Assembly (NCBI GenBank): GCA_946481315.1
Contig: CAMLMH010000001.1
Location: 806,001 to 870,000, forward strand
DNA length: 64,000 nucleotides
Direction of reading: 5' to 3'
From: an uncultured Bacteriovorax sp.
Lineage (GTDB): Bacteria; Bdellovibrionota; Bacteriovoracia; Bacteriovoracales; Bacteriovoracaceae
Shown: one piece after another, positions 1 through 8,641 of the stretch
Numbering within the stretch: position 1 is the first letter of the stretch
Layout of the letters: every line of letters begins with the position of its first letter
The notes under the pieces: generated by a model
Told to the model about the DNA's origin: nothing
Seen by the model: the letters and a program-made list of their open reading frames with translations, nothing else
The model's database searches: none
Program-made: the position numbers and the translations under genes

Positions 1-1
1 A

Positions 2-2224
2 GATATTGTCGATCCATACAGTCCACAATATTGTGAGCAAGTCGGTCTATGTGCTTCAACCAAACAGGTTAAGTTTTTTTCTGAAAAGACTATCAATTCA
101 TCGCTCAGGCAGATAATTGCCGACGATTATGCTTTAAGCGAGCTGAAAAAAAATATTAATGGAATGGAACGGGTTGAATCACTCAATAAATACATGCTGA
201 GCAAATTCAATGGTAAATTAAAACTTAGTTGCCCGGATAAATTTCAGGACGATCTTGGAGACCATCAATGTAATGGACGAATAAATCGAATTTTTAAAGA
301 CCTTCAGTCAAAATGTTCACTGGGTAGAACAGAGTGTTATCGTTCCGATGTTAAAGGTCTTGTGGGGTTTGATAATTTCGAAAAAAATCATCAGTCAGAA
401 AATGCCTTCAGTGCTTTTTTTACTTTGCGAACAGATGCGAATGTACGCGAAGCCTTAAAATCAGAAGAAAAGGTTACTGGCCAGATTCTCACAATTTTAA
501 ATAGCAATATTTCTAAAGATGAAAAAAAGATTCAATTAAAAAAAATGTTGCAAACTTCTCAAGCCGATCTGGAGCTGGATCCGGTTCTTAACTATTTTGT
601 CAAAAGTATAATTCATAATGATACAGTTCGAGAGAAACGATTCGATGAATTCTTTACCTCAGTTCTCGACGGTCCTAAAGAAAAGATGGCTGAACGAATA
701 GAGAAATTAAAACTGAAAATTGGTGAAGAACTGGTGGATGAATCATGCAACCATTTCCCCAGCTATGAATCTCTATGCCTGGATACTGAGAATCTCATTG
801 CCGGAACTAAAGTTGATATAGACCGAAAAGATCTTCTGGAACGCAGAGAAGTGGAGTTTAGACAGCCTGACCCAAAAATTAATCAGATAATGTCTCATTT
901 AAAAGAAACAGACAATAATCAAATGACAGCTGCTCAAAGCGCAAGATATATGCTGGAGCATGCCCGTTGTCAGTCATTTAATCTGGTTGATTCATCCTTT
1001 TATATTCGTAAACCGCGAATTTCTGAAAAGATAACTGCTCAGCTGCGTGGGCAGACCGACAAGCTCCTAAAACTTGGCAGTCATATGAAAGTAGACAAGA
1101 AAGAAAAAACTGCCAGAGAAAAACTTGATTCTATCAGGGCCACTCAGCGTTTGATCGGGATAGAACAAACACAAGAGGATCCAAAATATAAAAATAAAAC
1201 TGGTCACGACATTTCTAACAAAGATTTTAAATCTGCACAGAGTAATACAAACAAAGAAGAACAAAAGTTTCGTGAACCAAGTGAGAAACTGGACATAAGA
1301 AGCGTTGATGCGCAGAAAAATAAATTCGAAAGTTCTCAGCCAGATAAGTTTACAGAAAATAAAAGACTGAACAATCATTCAATTATTCAACAAAACAATA
1401 TCAGTCGTCAGGAGGAAATGTCTGAAAATCAGATTGTTACTTCCGAGCAACGGCCACAGGAAAAAGCTGATAAGCCGTTAATGCCCTTACAGGAAAAAGC
1501 AGAACCAATTAAAGAAAAAGAAATTTCTCATAAAAAAGAAGAAATGAAAAAAGACTCACTGACAGATAATAGTGAGCTTTATGATCTTAAAAAAGAATTA
1601 GGTGAAATTAAAAACCAGATGCAAGTCGAAAACAAAATTGTAAAAGAGACAAATGTTCAACAGCAGTCTTCAAATACTTATGAGGATGATGTTGTTTCGG
1701 GCATCGATATTCCAACAAAGAATAAGTATGATCTGGCCGGACCAGATTACGTCGCTACTGGATTAAAACCAACTGGTGATTTCTTTGAGACAGGGACGTC
1801 TTCAACAGTGAATCCGGCTATATCCCATTATAATGGTAGTGGCCTTAAACTGACTGAAAAAACTGTTCTGGGCGAGGACAAATCATCATATGCACTGATA
1901 CTGACAGCGCAACAAGGTCTATCTAAAGAACAAAAAGAAAATTCTATTGTTGAAAAAATTAAGGCCATGAAGGTTGTTGGAGAATTCGAAATACTGGATG
2001 AAGGTGTAGTTTACAAAGTTATTCCCCTTCTAAAGGATGGTAAAGTGGTTTATGAAAATGGTAAACCTAAGTTTGATATTGAAAAAGTAGAACCGGCAAA
2101 ACTGAGAGCTCCGGCAGAATTAAAGCGCCGGCAGGAAACAGATATTAAACAGATTTCTGAACGAGCGGTGTACTCTAAATTTAAGAAGGCCTCTGAAGCT
2201 GTCCTTAAAAAGAAAAATCCCTGA
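2..2224 (+). CDS. Large charged protein, 5' end outside window
   Basis: The reading frame is open from base 2, so the ATG at 164 is an internal methionine and the real start lies upstream of the window. At least 740 residues are present. The visible part starts with a cysteine-containing segment (two Cys before the ATG at 164, then Cys at intervals to about residue 45 after it). It continues as a long helical, Lys/Glu/Gln-rich stretch, and about residues 340-500 after the ATG look disordered, with many K, E, Q and N. The C-terminal 130 residues are more globular, with a Gly-rich part and a repeated V-x-Y/K-V pattern. I recognise no enzymatic motif. The composition suggests a structural or surface-associated protein, but the N-terminus that would show a signal peptide is missing. 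It ends one base before the convergent hemN stop. Confidence 0.75.
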   Translation, partial: DIVDPYSPQYCEQVGLCASTKQVKFFSEKTINSSLRQIIADDYALSELKKNINGMERVESLNKYMLSKFNGKLKLSCPDKFQDDLGDHQCNGRINRIFKDLQSKCSLGRTECYRSDVKGLVGFDNFEKNHQSENAFSAFFTLRTDANVREALKSEEKVTGQILTILNSNISKDEKKIQLKKMLQTSQADLELDPVLNYFVKSIIHNDTVREKRFDEFFTSVLDGPKEKMAERIEKLKLKIGEELVDESCNHFPSYESLCLDTENLIAGTKVDIDRKDLLERREVEFRQPDPKINQIMSHLKETDNNQMTAAQSARYMLEHARCQSFNLVDSSFYIRKPRISEKITAQLRGQTDKLLKLGSHMKVDKKEKTAREKLDSIRATQRLIGIEQTQEDPKYKNKTGHDISNKDFKSAQSNTNKEEQKFREPSEKLDIRSVDAQKNKFESSQPDKFTENKRLNNHSIIQQNNISRQEEMSENQIVTSEQRPQEKADKPLMPLQEKAEPIKEKEISHKKEEMKKDSLTDNSELYDLKKELGEIKNQMQVENKIVKETNVQQQSSNTYEDDVVSGIDIPTKNKYDLAGPDYVATGLKPTGDFFETGTSSTVNPAISHYNGSGLKLTEKTVLGEDKSSYALILTAQQGLSKEQKENSIVEKIKAMKVVGEFEILDEGVVYKVIPLLKDGKVVYENGKPKFDIEKVEPAKLRAPAELKRRQETDIKQISERAVYSKFKKASEAVLKKKNP

Positions 2225-2225
2225 A

Positions 2226-3620
2226 TCAGATAGTCTGACTAAAGCGCGGAGTTGCCCCTTGCTTCTGCAGATAATGATCAAAAATCATAGCGACATTGCG
2301 GACAAAGCCGCGTCCGGTGTCTGTGACGACGAACTTATCATCCTTTTCCAGCAGAATCTGATCATCCAGAAACTCTTTTAGTTCACGCTGAATTCTGTCT
2401 CTTGTGGTTAATTCAAAATGGGCAGGATTAAATTTAAATTCACCGTTACACATCAGATTATGAATGATTTCGGCTGCTACTTTATCGGCCGGTGAGTGAG
2501 TGTGTCCGGTTTCAATGGCCATCAGGCCTTTTTCAATAGTATCTGTATAGGCCTTTATATCTTTTTTATTCTGAACATAGCTTAGTTCTGTTTCTGAAAT
2601 AGACGATGGACCAAGGCCTATCAGAATGTTTGTTTTTTTGTCAGTGAATCCCATGAAGCTTCGCTGCATGGATTTATTTTTCATTGCCTGTGCCAGATAG
2701 TTTTCTTCTTTAGCGAAGTGGTCCATTCCGATTTCTACATAACCACATTTTGTAAGCAGGTCTTTGCCGTGTTCATAAAGCTGTTTCTTTAATTCCGGTC
2801 CAGGCAGATCGTTGTTGTTGATCAGCTTCTGATTCTTTATTTTTTCAGGCAGGTGAGCATAACTGTAAAAAGCAATCAGGTCCGGTGAAAGTTTAATAAC
2901 TTCTTCGATGGTTTTGTTGATTGTTTCTTTCGTTTGTTTCGGCAATCCATAGATGAGATCAAAGTTGATAGAGCTAAAGCCTTCTGATCTGATTTTTTCT
3001 ACCAGACTCTGAACCAGGTCTACTGATTGTTTACGATTGATCGCTTCCTGCACGGCCGGATCGAAATCCTGAATTCCCATCGACAAACGGTTAATGCCGA
3101 ATTCCCCAAAAACTGCCAGGTGGTCGTGACGGCAAGTTCGTGGATCGAGTTCTACTGATCCAAAAAAAGCGGCAGATTTATTTTCGAGTAATGCTGCGAA
3201 AAGTTTCTGCAGATTCTCCGGGGATAGAAAAGTAGGAGTGCCGCCACCTAAATGAATGGAGTTAACTTTAGGAGAAAATCCCAGACGATTTTTTATAATT
3301 TGCCATTCTTTGATAATGGCCGCTGTCAGTGGCTCTTCCACATTGTGATTTTTGGTAATTGTGCGGTTACATCCGCAATAAAAACAAAGTTGTTCACAAT
3401 AGGGAATATGGAGATAAAGATCCAGCCCGGTTGCCGGATTGTAAGTCATTTTTATGTGCTCTATCCATTGATTTTCATCCGGGCCATTGTGCCAGAAGGG
3501 AACGGGCGGGTAACTCGTATAACGGGGACCTGCTTTGTTATATTTCTTAATCAACGCTTCAAAATTTTTCATAAAATCATACTGCCCTAATCCCGGTGAA
3601 GATAAACTGATATTTGTCAT
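2226..3620 (-). CDS. hemN: Oxygen-independent coproporphyrinogen III oxidase (HemN)
   Basis: Radical SAM enzyme that oxidatively decarboxylates coproporphyrinogen III to protoporphyrinogen IX in heme synthesis without O2; cytoplasmic. The N-terminal GPRYTSYPP motif is the HemN family signature. The 4Fe-4S cluster motif reads HIPYCEQLCFYCGC, giving CxxxCxxC plus the extra Cys typical of true HemN rather than HemW. The GGGTPTF motif for SAM follows. At 464 aa the length fits (E. coli HemN is 457). The annotated ATG at 3620 has no clear ribosome-binding site; an internal ATG at 3572 (MKNFEALIKK) would give the more usual HemN N-terminus and is a reasonable alternative. The gene stands alone, convergent with the gene on its left and divergent from the cytochrome c gene. 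Confidence 0.93.
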   Translation of the reverse strand: MTNISLSSPGLGQYDFMKNFEALIKKYNKAGPRYTSYPPVPFWHNGPDENQWIEHIKMTYNPATGLDLYLHIPYCEQLCFYCGCNRTITKNHNVEEPLTAAIIKEWQIIKNRLGFSPKVNSIHLGGGTPTFLSPENLQKLFAALLENKSAAFFGSVELDPRTCRHDHLAVFGEFGINRLSMGIQDFDPAVQEAINRKQSVDLVQSLVEKIRSEGFSSINFDLIYGLPKQTKETINKTIEEVIKLSPDLIAFYSYAHLPEKIKNQKLINNNDLPGPELKKQLYEHGKDLLTKCGYVEIGMDHFAKEENYLAQAMKNKSMQRSFMGFTDKKTNILIGLGPSSISETELSYVQNKKDIKAYTDTIEKGLMAIETGHTHSPADKVAAEIIHNLMCNGEFKFNPAHFELTTRDRIQRELKEFLDDQILLEKDDKFVVTDTGRGFVRNVAMIFDHYLQKQGATPRFSQTI

Positions 3621-3721
3621 GTTTTTCGATGATTGTATTAACGCACCAAAAACTAACCGTTTAAAGTGGTCTTGAATTTGCTTTGCCCTAAATGGGAATT
3701 TTTTAACAGGGAGTGTGTTTA

Positions 3722-5323
3722 ATGAAGAATAAAGCGTTAAGGGTGATGTTTATAGCGAGCTTCATCCTCACAGGCTGTGGAAAAGAAAAAGAAGCCCCTG
3801 AACAGAGCGGATCAGTGACCACGTCTACTAACACTCATGTGCAGGTCGGTAAAATTATTAAGCAACAAAAAGACGGAAAAGAGGCCCTTCGTTATGAAAC
3901 ATTTGGTAACGAAGGTTTTTGGAGTGATGTCGTTCGCCTCCCGAAAGGAATACTGGAATCTAAATTAACTCCGGCACAGGCATTAAAAATGGGTTTATCT
4001 ATAAATACAGACTCTATCAAAGAGGATGACCTTCGGATAATGCAGGAGCAATTAATCAAAGACGGTTTAAAGGCTCCATTTCTCCATAATCCTTCAATGA
4101 CGATGCATTTATTAAATGCCAATGCTTTCGTTGGATTGGTTGTACGCGATGTAAATAATGATGGAAGAAAAGACTTAACCAGCGGCGATAAGCTGGGTGT
4201 TAGTTGTGTTCTTTGTCACGCGGTGACCGATCGGTCTATGTTTGAAATGCCGGGTGGTGGATCAATTGGAAAACAAATCGACGGGCCCGCAGCACACCAA
4301 TTGCAAATGGGGAAACTTTTCGCTGTTGCTGCAAATACAAAGGGATTTTATCCCATGGCCCAGATATTCCGAAGCGGTAAATCACTGGGACGTGCACCTG
4401 GTTATAGCGGACTTTTCACTTATTATGGTGAGGCGGATTACGACTCCTTTTTTAGCAATCCTAAATATTATCCAGCCGGGACTTTCGACGATACGCTGGA
4501 TGGAATAGGTAATCCGGTTCAGCATACTCCTTTATTCAGACAGGATCTGGCAGCACCATTTGGTTCAGCAGGGGAAGCTGAAACATTTCTTCAGTATGCT
4601 AATACAAAATATACACTGACTCTGGATCCGTCGGTGCTGGTGACTGAAAATGGTCGTGCTTATCTAAAAAAACTTATGGGGCAGCAAGGAGAAAAACTGG
4701 CGCAGGACTATCTGGAAATTCTGGAAGAAATAGGTGTCCGAAAATATTCTTATATAAAGGCAGATCAAAAAGGCGAGCCTGGTTCTCCGGATAGCATGGT
4801 CGGACTGGCCGTTGATAAAGAGATTTTGGAAGCAATCGAAGTTTATGTTAAAAAGTTACGTTCACCTGCCGGTGTAGTAAAAGATTTAGCATCAGTTGAA
4901 AAAGGAAAAATGATTTTTAATGAATCAAAAAATCAGTGTATCAATTGTCATAATGCTGATCAAACTGTAGCGGTAAAAAATGAAATCGTGGCAATGAAAG
5001 TTATTTTTCCAGGAGATAGTGCAACAGTTATTGGTAAACGTGAACCATACACTCCTATGCTAAATACCAGTGGCAGAACTTATGATGACAAAATGATAAT
5101 GGTAAATGCGACATTACGCGGACAACCACGAGGAACAGCGCTTCCGCTGCTGATGGATCTGGCCCGCAAGCCTAAATTTTTAAACGACGGTTCTGTAGAG
5201 TCCTTAGAAAAGTTATTTGATTCCTCCCGGGGATCTAAAGCACCACATCCTTTCTATGTTTCCAAAGATGAAAGAGCGGATCTCAAGGCTTATCTTGAAA
5301 GTCTTGATGATAATAGCAAATAA
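3722..5323 (+). CDS. Di-heme cytochrome c lipoprotein (peroxidase/MauG-like)
   Basis: Probable exported c-type cytochrome with two heme sites, CVLCH at residues 162-166 and CINCH at 406-410. The wide spacing and two-domain layout recall di-heme cytochrome c peroxidases and MauG-like proteins, but I cannot assign a substrate. The N-terminus (MKNKALRV then a hydrophobic stretch ending LTGC) is a lipoprotein signal with the acylated Cys near residue 20, so it should be membrane-anchored on the periplasmic side. An upstream in-frame GTG at 3713 is less likely: the ATG at 3722 has a GGGAG ribosome-binding site about 9 bases upstream. 533 aa. Expressed alone, with a strong terminator straight after the stop. 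Confidence 0.82.
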   Translation: MKNKALRVMFIASFILTGCGKEKEAPEQSGSVTTSTNTHVQVGKIIKQQKDGKEALRYETFGNEGFWSDVVRLPKGILESKLTPAQALKMGLSINTDSIKEDDLRIMQEQLIKDGLKAPFLHNPSMTMHLLNANAFVGLVVRDVNNDGRKDLTSGDKLGVSCVLCHAVTDRSMFEMPGGGSIGKQIDGPAAHQLQMGKLFAVAANTKGFYPMAQIFRSGKSLGRAPGYSGLFTYYGEADYDSFFSNPKYYPAGTFDDTLDGIGNPVQHTPLFRQDLAAPFGSAGEAETFLQYANTKYTLTLDPSVLVTENGRAYLKKLMGQQGEKLAQDYLEILEEIGVRKYSYIKADQKGEPGSPDSMVGLAVDKEILEAIEVYVKKLRSPAGVVKDLASVEKGKMIFNESKNQCINCHNADQTVAVKNEIVAMKVIFPGDSATVIGKREPYTPMLNTSGRTYDDKMIMVNATLRGQPRGTALPLLMDLARKPKFLNDGSVESLEKLFDSSRGSKAPHPFYVSKDERADLKAYLESLDDNSK

Positions 5324-5328
5324 AAAAA

Positions 5329-5357
5329 GGCCAGGGATAATCCTGGCCTCTTTTATT
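5329..5357. terminator. Bidirectional rho-independent terminator
   Basis: A perfect 7-bp stem GGCCAGG/CCTGGCC with a 6-base loop is followed by TCTTTTATTT on the plus strand. It is preceded by seven A residues that make a U-tract on the minus strand. It sits between the convergent cytochrome c and DUF4142 genes and can stop both transcripts. Confidence 0.88.
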
Positions 5358-5377
5358 TACTCGATCTAAAGTACTTC

Positions 5378-6100
5378 TTATAGCTCTTCCATAATGTCTT
5401 CTGCTTTATTCAGATGATCAGAAAATTGTTTTCTAACTTCTGACAAATGAGTTTTCATTTCATCACTCTTTGCCATCGGCATTAACTGGTTGTCAATCAT
5501 ACGTAACGCTTCCTGATGATCTCTGGCCATCATTCTCATGTATGAATTGTCATAATCTTCACCTGTTTTATCTGTAAGCGTGGCCATTGTATCAGAGTTT
5601 TTCTTTTTAAAATCTTCAACGGCCGGTGTATCCATAGAAGTCAAGCTCATGCTTTCTGCCATCGACTGAGTTTTTTGCATATTAGCTCTGTGATCAGTCA
5701 GCATCATTGTCGCATATTCTTTTACTTTCTGATGAGACGCTTTGGACTGAGCTTCTGTTGCGGCCTGGATTTCATGATTATCCAGTGCGGTCAGCATGGC
5801 CATGACCTCACCATCTTGTCCTTCACTTGCAATTGAGCGTGTTGCAGTCTCTGAAGTCGTTGGTTCAGTCAATGCTGTTTCCGGTGTACCTGAGCCAGAC
5901 ATTTCCGTTTTATTTTCAGCAGTAGTAGTGCCCGCATCTGCATTTTCTGGATCACTGTGGGTTGGCATAGTTCCGTCGGTTTGAGCTGTTGTAGTAGTTG
6001 ATGCTGTTGAGACGTCTGCTGTATTTCGATCATCATTAGATGAACATCCTGCAGCTAATGCACCGATAAGAAGCAATGAAGGAATAATTGTTAATTTCAT
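5378..6100 (-). CDS. DUF4142 family lipoprotein
   Basis: 240 aa. The N-terminus MKLTIIPSLLLIGALAAGC is a clear lipoprotein signal (lipobox LAAGC). A Thr/Ser/Glu-rich low-complexity linker covers about residues 20-90. The C-terminal part (about 95-240) is an all-helical DUF4142 domain, a ferritin-like fold, with the usual pattern of a helix carrying NHEIQAA, then YATMMLTDHRANMQ and MMARDHQEALRMID. The domain is common in cell-envelope proteins of Proteobacteria and its function is not established. The start is well supported by a GAGGAGG ribosome-binding site 6-8 bases before the ATG. Single gene, divergent from the transpeptidase-like gene. Confidence 0.82.
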   Translation of the reverse strand: MKLTIIPSLLLIGALAAGCSSNDDRNTADVSTASTTTTAQTDGTMPTHSDPENADAGTTTAENKTEMSGSGTPETALTEPTTSETATRSIASEGQDGEVMAMLTALDNHEIQAATEAQSKASHQKVKEYATMMLTDHRANMQKTQSMAESMSLTSMDTPAVEDFKKKNSDTMATLTDKTGEDYDNSYMRMMARDHQEALRMIDNQLMPMAKSDEMKTHLSEVRKQFSDHLNKAEDIMEEL

Positions 6101-6418
6101 TTTGAAAACCTCCTCAAAAATGATGAGTCCATAGGATCAATCATCAAGATTTAAAACACACGGTTTCTCGCAAAAGCTGAACGCGTGAGCGGTTAGAAAA
6201 GCAAAATTGTCAGCTCAGGATTTACTGTTAATTCTGAACAAAACAATCAGTCCCTCGGTTATTGAGGTCATAATTTCACTGACCTTCATGTTCAGTGTCG
6301 AATCATCATCACCACCCGGCAAAATTTTCATAGCATAGGCGCTTTTGCCGGATGGCATGGCCTTCGCAGATTGAATAAGCACAAACAAAATATTTTTTAA
6401 AATTTTCAAGGAGCTTTG
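6101..6418. other. Divergent intergenic region
   Basis: About 320 bases between the divergent DUF4142 lipoprotein and transpeptidase-like genes. It must hold both promoters, but I see no convincing -35/-10 pair or operator. A 64-codon minus-strand reading frame at 6215-6409 has no ribosome-binding site and no recognisable protein features, so I do not call it. Confidence 0.4.
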
Positions 6419-7123
6419 ATGAGGCGTTCACCAATTCTACGTCTAGTGACGATATTTTCTTTCTTATTCGTATTTATGTTTTCAGCACAAGTTCATGCTT
6501 CAGGAGCAAAAAGACCTGACATGGGAGCTGAGGTTGCCCCGGATATGACCGCAACGATGGAAGGGGGAGAAACGACTGCTGCACCAACAGAAAACACTTC
6601 CGCTTATGCGCATCTTGATCCGGAAAATGTAGTTCCGAAAGAACTACTTTCAAAAGCAGTTAGTTATTTTGATGCTAATAAAGCAAGATTGAAAAATCAG
6701 GAATACATTGTCGTCATCGATTATCGTCAAAGAAGCTCTAAAGAAAGATTTTTTCTTGTTGATATGAGTTCAGGAAATGTTGAAACTTATCTCGTTTCTC
6801 ACGGCCAAGGTTCGGATCCTGGAGCCACTGGAATGGCCTCGCGCTTTTCTGATACTGATGGGTCACTTATGACATCTTTGGGATTCTTTATTACGGCAGA
6901 AACTTATTATGGAAGTAACGGTTTCTCACTAAAGCTCGATGGACAGTCTTCGACGAATAGAAGTGCAAGATCACGGGCAATTGTTATTCACGGAGCAGAG
7001 TATGTTCAGCCGGGATCAGTAGGGCGCAGCTGGGGGTGTCCGGCACTTGAAATGCGATACCACGAAGATGTCATTGAAAGAATTAAAGGCGGAGCTCTGG
7101 TCTATTCAGTAGGTAACGCTTAA
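6419..7123 (+). CDS. Exported murein L,D-transpeptidase catalytic-domain family protein
   Basis: Likely cell-wall acting protein of the YkuD_2 type (murein L,D-transpeptidase catalytic domain family). The catalytic region shows IVIHGAEY (His191) and RSWGCPALEM (Cys207), the HxG...S-W-G-C-P motif of these cysteine transpeptidases. Residues 1-29 form a signal peptide ending near VHASG. 234 aa. The ATG at 6419 is chosen over the overlapping TTG at 6416 because AAGGAG lies 6 bases upstream of it. In predatory relatives such enzymes modify self or prey peptidoglycan; which applies here cannot be read from sequence. A terminator follows. Confidence 0.85.
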   Translation: MRRSPILRLVTIFSFLFVFMFSAQVHASGAKRPDMGAEVAPDMTATMEGGETTAAPTENTSAYAHLDPENVVPKELLSKAVSYFDANKARLKNQEYIVVIDYRQRSSKERFFLVDMSSGNVETYLVSHGQGSDPGATGMASRFSDTDGSLMTSLGFFITAETYYGSNGFSLKLDGQSSTNRSARSRAIVIHGAEYVQPGSVGRSWGCPALEMRYHEDVIERIKGGALVYSVGNA

Positions 7124-7162
7124 TTTCCATATATGTAATTTCAAAAAACCAACTTAGTTAAA

Positions 7163-7188
7163 GGCCACGGATGTGGCCTTTTTGCTTT
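7163..7188 (+). terminator. Rho-independent terminator
   Basis: Stem GGCCAC/GTGGCC with a 4-base loop, followed by TTTTTGCTTTT, about 40 bases after the transpeptidase-like gene. Confidence 0.85.
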
Positions 7189-7220
7189 TCATGAAAATCA
7201 GGATGCGTTAATCTTCAATT

Positions 7221-7703
7221 ATGACTGATGATAATGATAAAAAACCTAAACCGGTAGATTTAAATAATGTGAACCTGGAGCTGATGAAGCTTAAGGTAAC
7301 TGACATACCTTCTTTGCTGGATTATGCTCACACAGTAGGTGGCTTTGCCATCGTTCCAACTCAGGAAGGAATCATCAAGAGTAATGCCCGGGAAGCCATG
7401 AAAGAGCAGACAGAAGAGCAGTTGGGATTGATTTTTGAGCAGATGAAAACGCTGGCACGTCAGGTCCAGGACATAAAAAAAAGAGTGCATATTTCCGACC
7501 TGATCTATAGCGCACGGATCACTTTTACACCCGTTATTGGTAAAACCTATTATCTGTATGAAGAACAAGAAGGAACCCGGTATCTTTCGCTGCTTTCTCC
7601 TAAAGACTGGGGAGAGAAATTAACTGACACTTACCTGGCCCAAGTTCGGCTCAATGCAGACCATACCTGGAAAGTTTTAGACTCGACGATAGAATTATTT
7701 TAG
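7221..7703 (+). CDS. DUF2452 domain protein
   Basis: 160-aa cytoplasmic protein with no signal peptide. It matches the DUF2452 family pattern I know: a VGGFAIVPTQEGIIKSNA segment, a central MKEQTEEQLGLIFEQMKTLA helix, then an I-Y-x-A-x-x-x-F-x-P-x-x-G-x-x-Y-x-L-Y-E core and a C-terminal DHTWKV ending. The family's function is unknown; it is seen in marine Proteobacteria and Bacteroidetes. The last 9 bases overlap the end of the convergent protease gene. Confidence 0.78.
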   Translation: MTDDNDKKPKPVDLNNVNLELMKLKVTDIPSLLDYAHTVGGFAIVPTQEGIIKSNAREAMKEQTEEQLGLIFEQMKTLARQVQDIKKRVHISDLIYSARITFTPVIGKTYYLYEEQEGTRYLSLLSPKDWGEKLTDTYLAQVRLNADHTWKVLDSTIELF

Positions 7704-8558
7704 AAATTCTGCCGGGATAGTGATGCGAATAACATCTTCTCCGCGTCCGTTGTTTTCCTGATTGATTTTTACAATACGACAGTTTTTTCCTTCCGCCTGA
7801 ACATAATCTGTATCGCCTCTTACCAGTATTCCTTCGACCTGTCCGGTCTGGCTGTCGACTACAGGGGACCCGGAGTTACCGGTAAATGTATCTGCATTGA
7901 TGACAAAAAAGTCTGGATGCATGTTAGAGCGGATTTTTGCCTGCGATGTGATCTTCAGGGGGAGTCCGGAAGGGTGGCCTAAAACCGTTAGGATAGTCTG
8001 ATCATCCACGATACCTTCTTTACGAAATGTCAGAGGGGTACGACCTTCAACTGCACGGTCTAATTTAACGATTGAAAAATCTTTTTTTGCCGGAGTTTCG
8101 AGGATATGTTTGATAATGGCGGTACAGCGGTACAGCTGGGGGGAGCTAAATTTGAACACGCTCACTTCTTTAACCTTATTGGCATAATCAAATACCCAGT
8201 AATTTTTCTGGCAATCAGAAATATCTTTCACGCAGTGACCGGCCGTGATTAAGACATCTGATGCTACCAGGAATCCGGTACAATCGGCAGATGTGAGCTG
8301 AGCTGAAAAGCGCTCGGAAGCACATACTCCGGTTTCTTTCAATGTCGATCCGCTTAGTGTCCAGTTGTCGCCATTCTTTCTTAAAAGCTCATTTGGTATT
8401 TGTGCCGCTGTCGACAGACTTAATTCTTTTAGTAACTGATCAGAGCTCTGGTAAAACTCCTGGCGATCATCATTGCCATAGAAAACCTTTTCACCGGCAA
8501 AGCAAAGTAGTGATGCACTTAGGCCAAGGCTTAGCAGTAAATACAGATGATTGATCAT
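7695..8558 (-). CDS. Secreted trypsin-like (V8-type) serine protease
   Basis: Chymotrypsin-fold peptidase. Catalytic residues appear in LITAGHC (His), KDFSIVKLD (Asp) and GNSGSPVVD (Ser). The GNSGSP form is typical of glutamyl-endopeptidase/V8-like proteases rather than the GDSGGP of trypsins. The N-terminus MINHLYLLLSLGLSASLLCFAG is a signal peptide. The start at 8558 is preferred over the upstream in-frame ATG at 8588, which would put ten extra residues before the signal sequence. 287 aa. Likely secreted; a role in degrading prey or environmental protein is inference. Confidence 0.85.
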   Translation of the reverse strand: MINHLYLLLSLGLSASLLCFAGEKVFYGNDDRQEFYQSSDQLLKELSLSTAAQIPNELLRKNGDNWTLSGSTLKETGVCASERFSAQLTSADCTGFLVASDVLITAGHCVKDISDCQKNYWVFDYANKVKEVSVFKFSSPQLYRCTAIIKHILETPAKKDFSIVKLDRAVEGRTPLTFRKEGIVDDQTILTVLGHPSGLPLKITSQAKIRSNMHPDFFVINADTFTGNSGSPVVDSQTGQVEGILVRGDTDYVQAEGKNCRIVKINQENNGRGEDVIRITIPAEFLK

Positions 8559-8641
8559 ACACTCTATATAAACCATTAAGTGTGTCATGGCACCGATTGT
8601 GAAAACTTTATAGTCAGTAATGGACTTTTTACGGAGGAATT

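Noticed and set aside
164..166. ATG at 164 as the start of the first gene
   Set aside because: The frame is open to base 2 with codons that look coding (two Cys, DPYSPQ), so the start is outside the window.
6215..6409. 64-codon minus-strand frame before the transpeptidase-like gene
   Set aside because: No ribosome-binding site, no clear signal peptide or domain, and it lies in a divergent promoter region.
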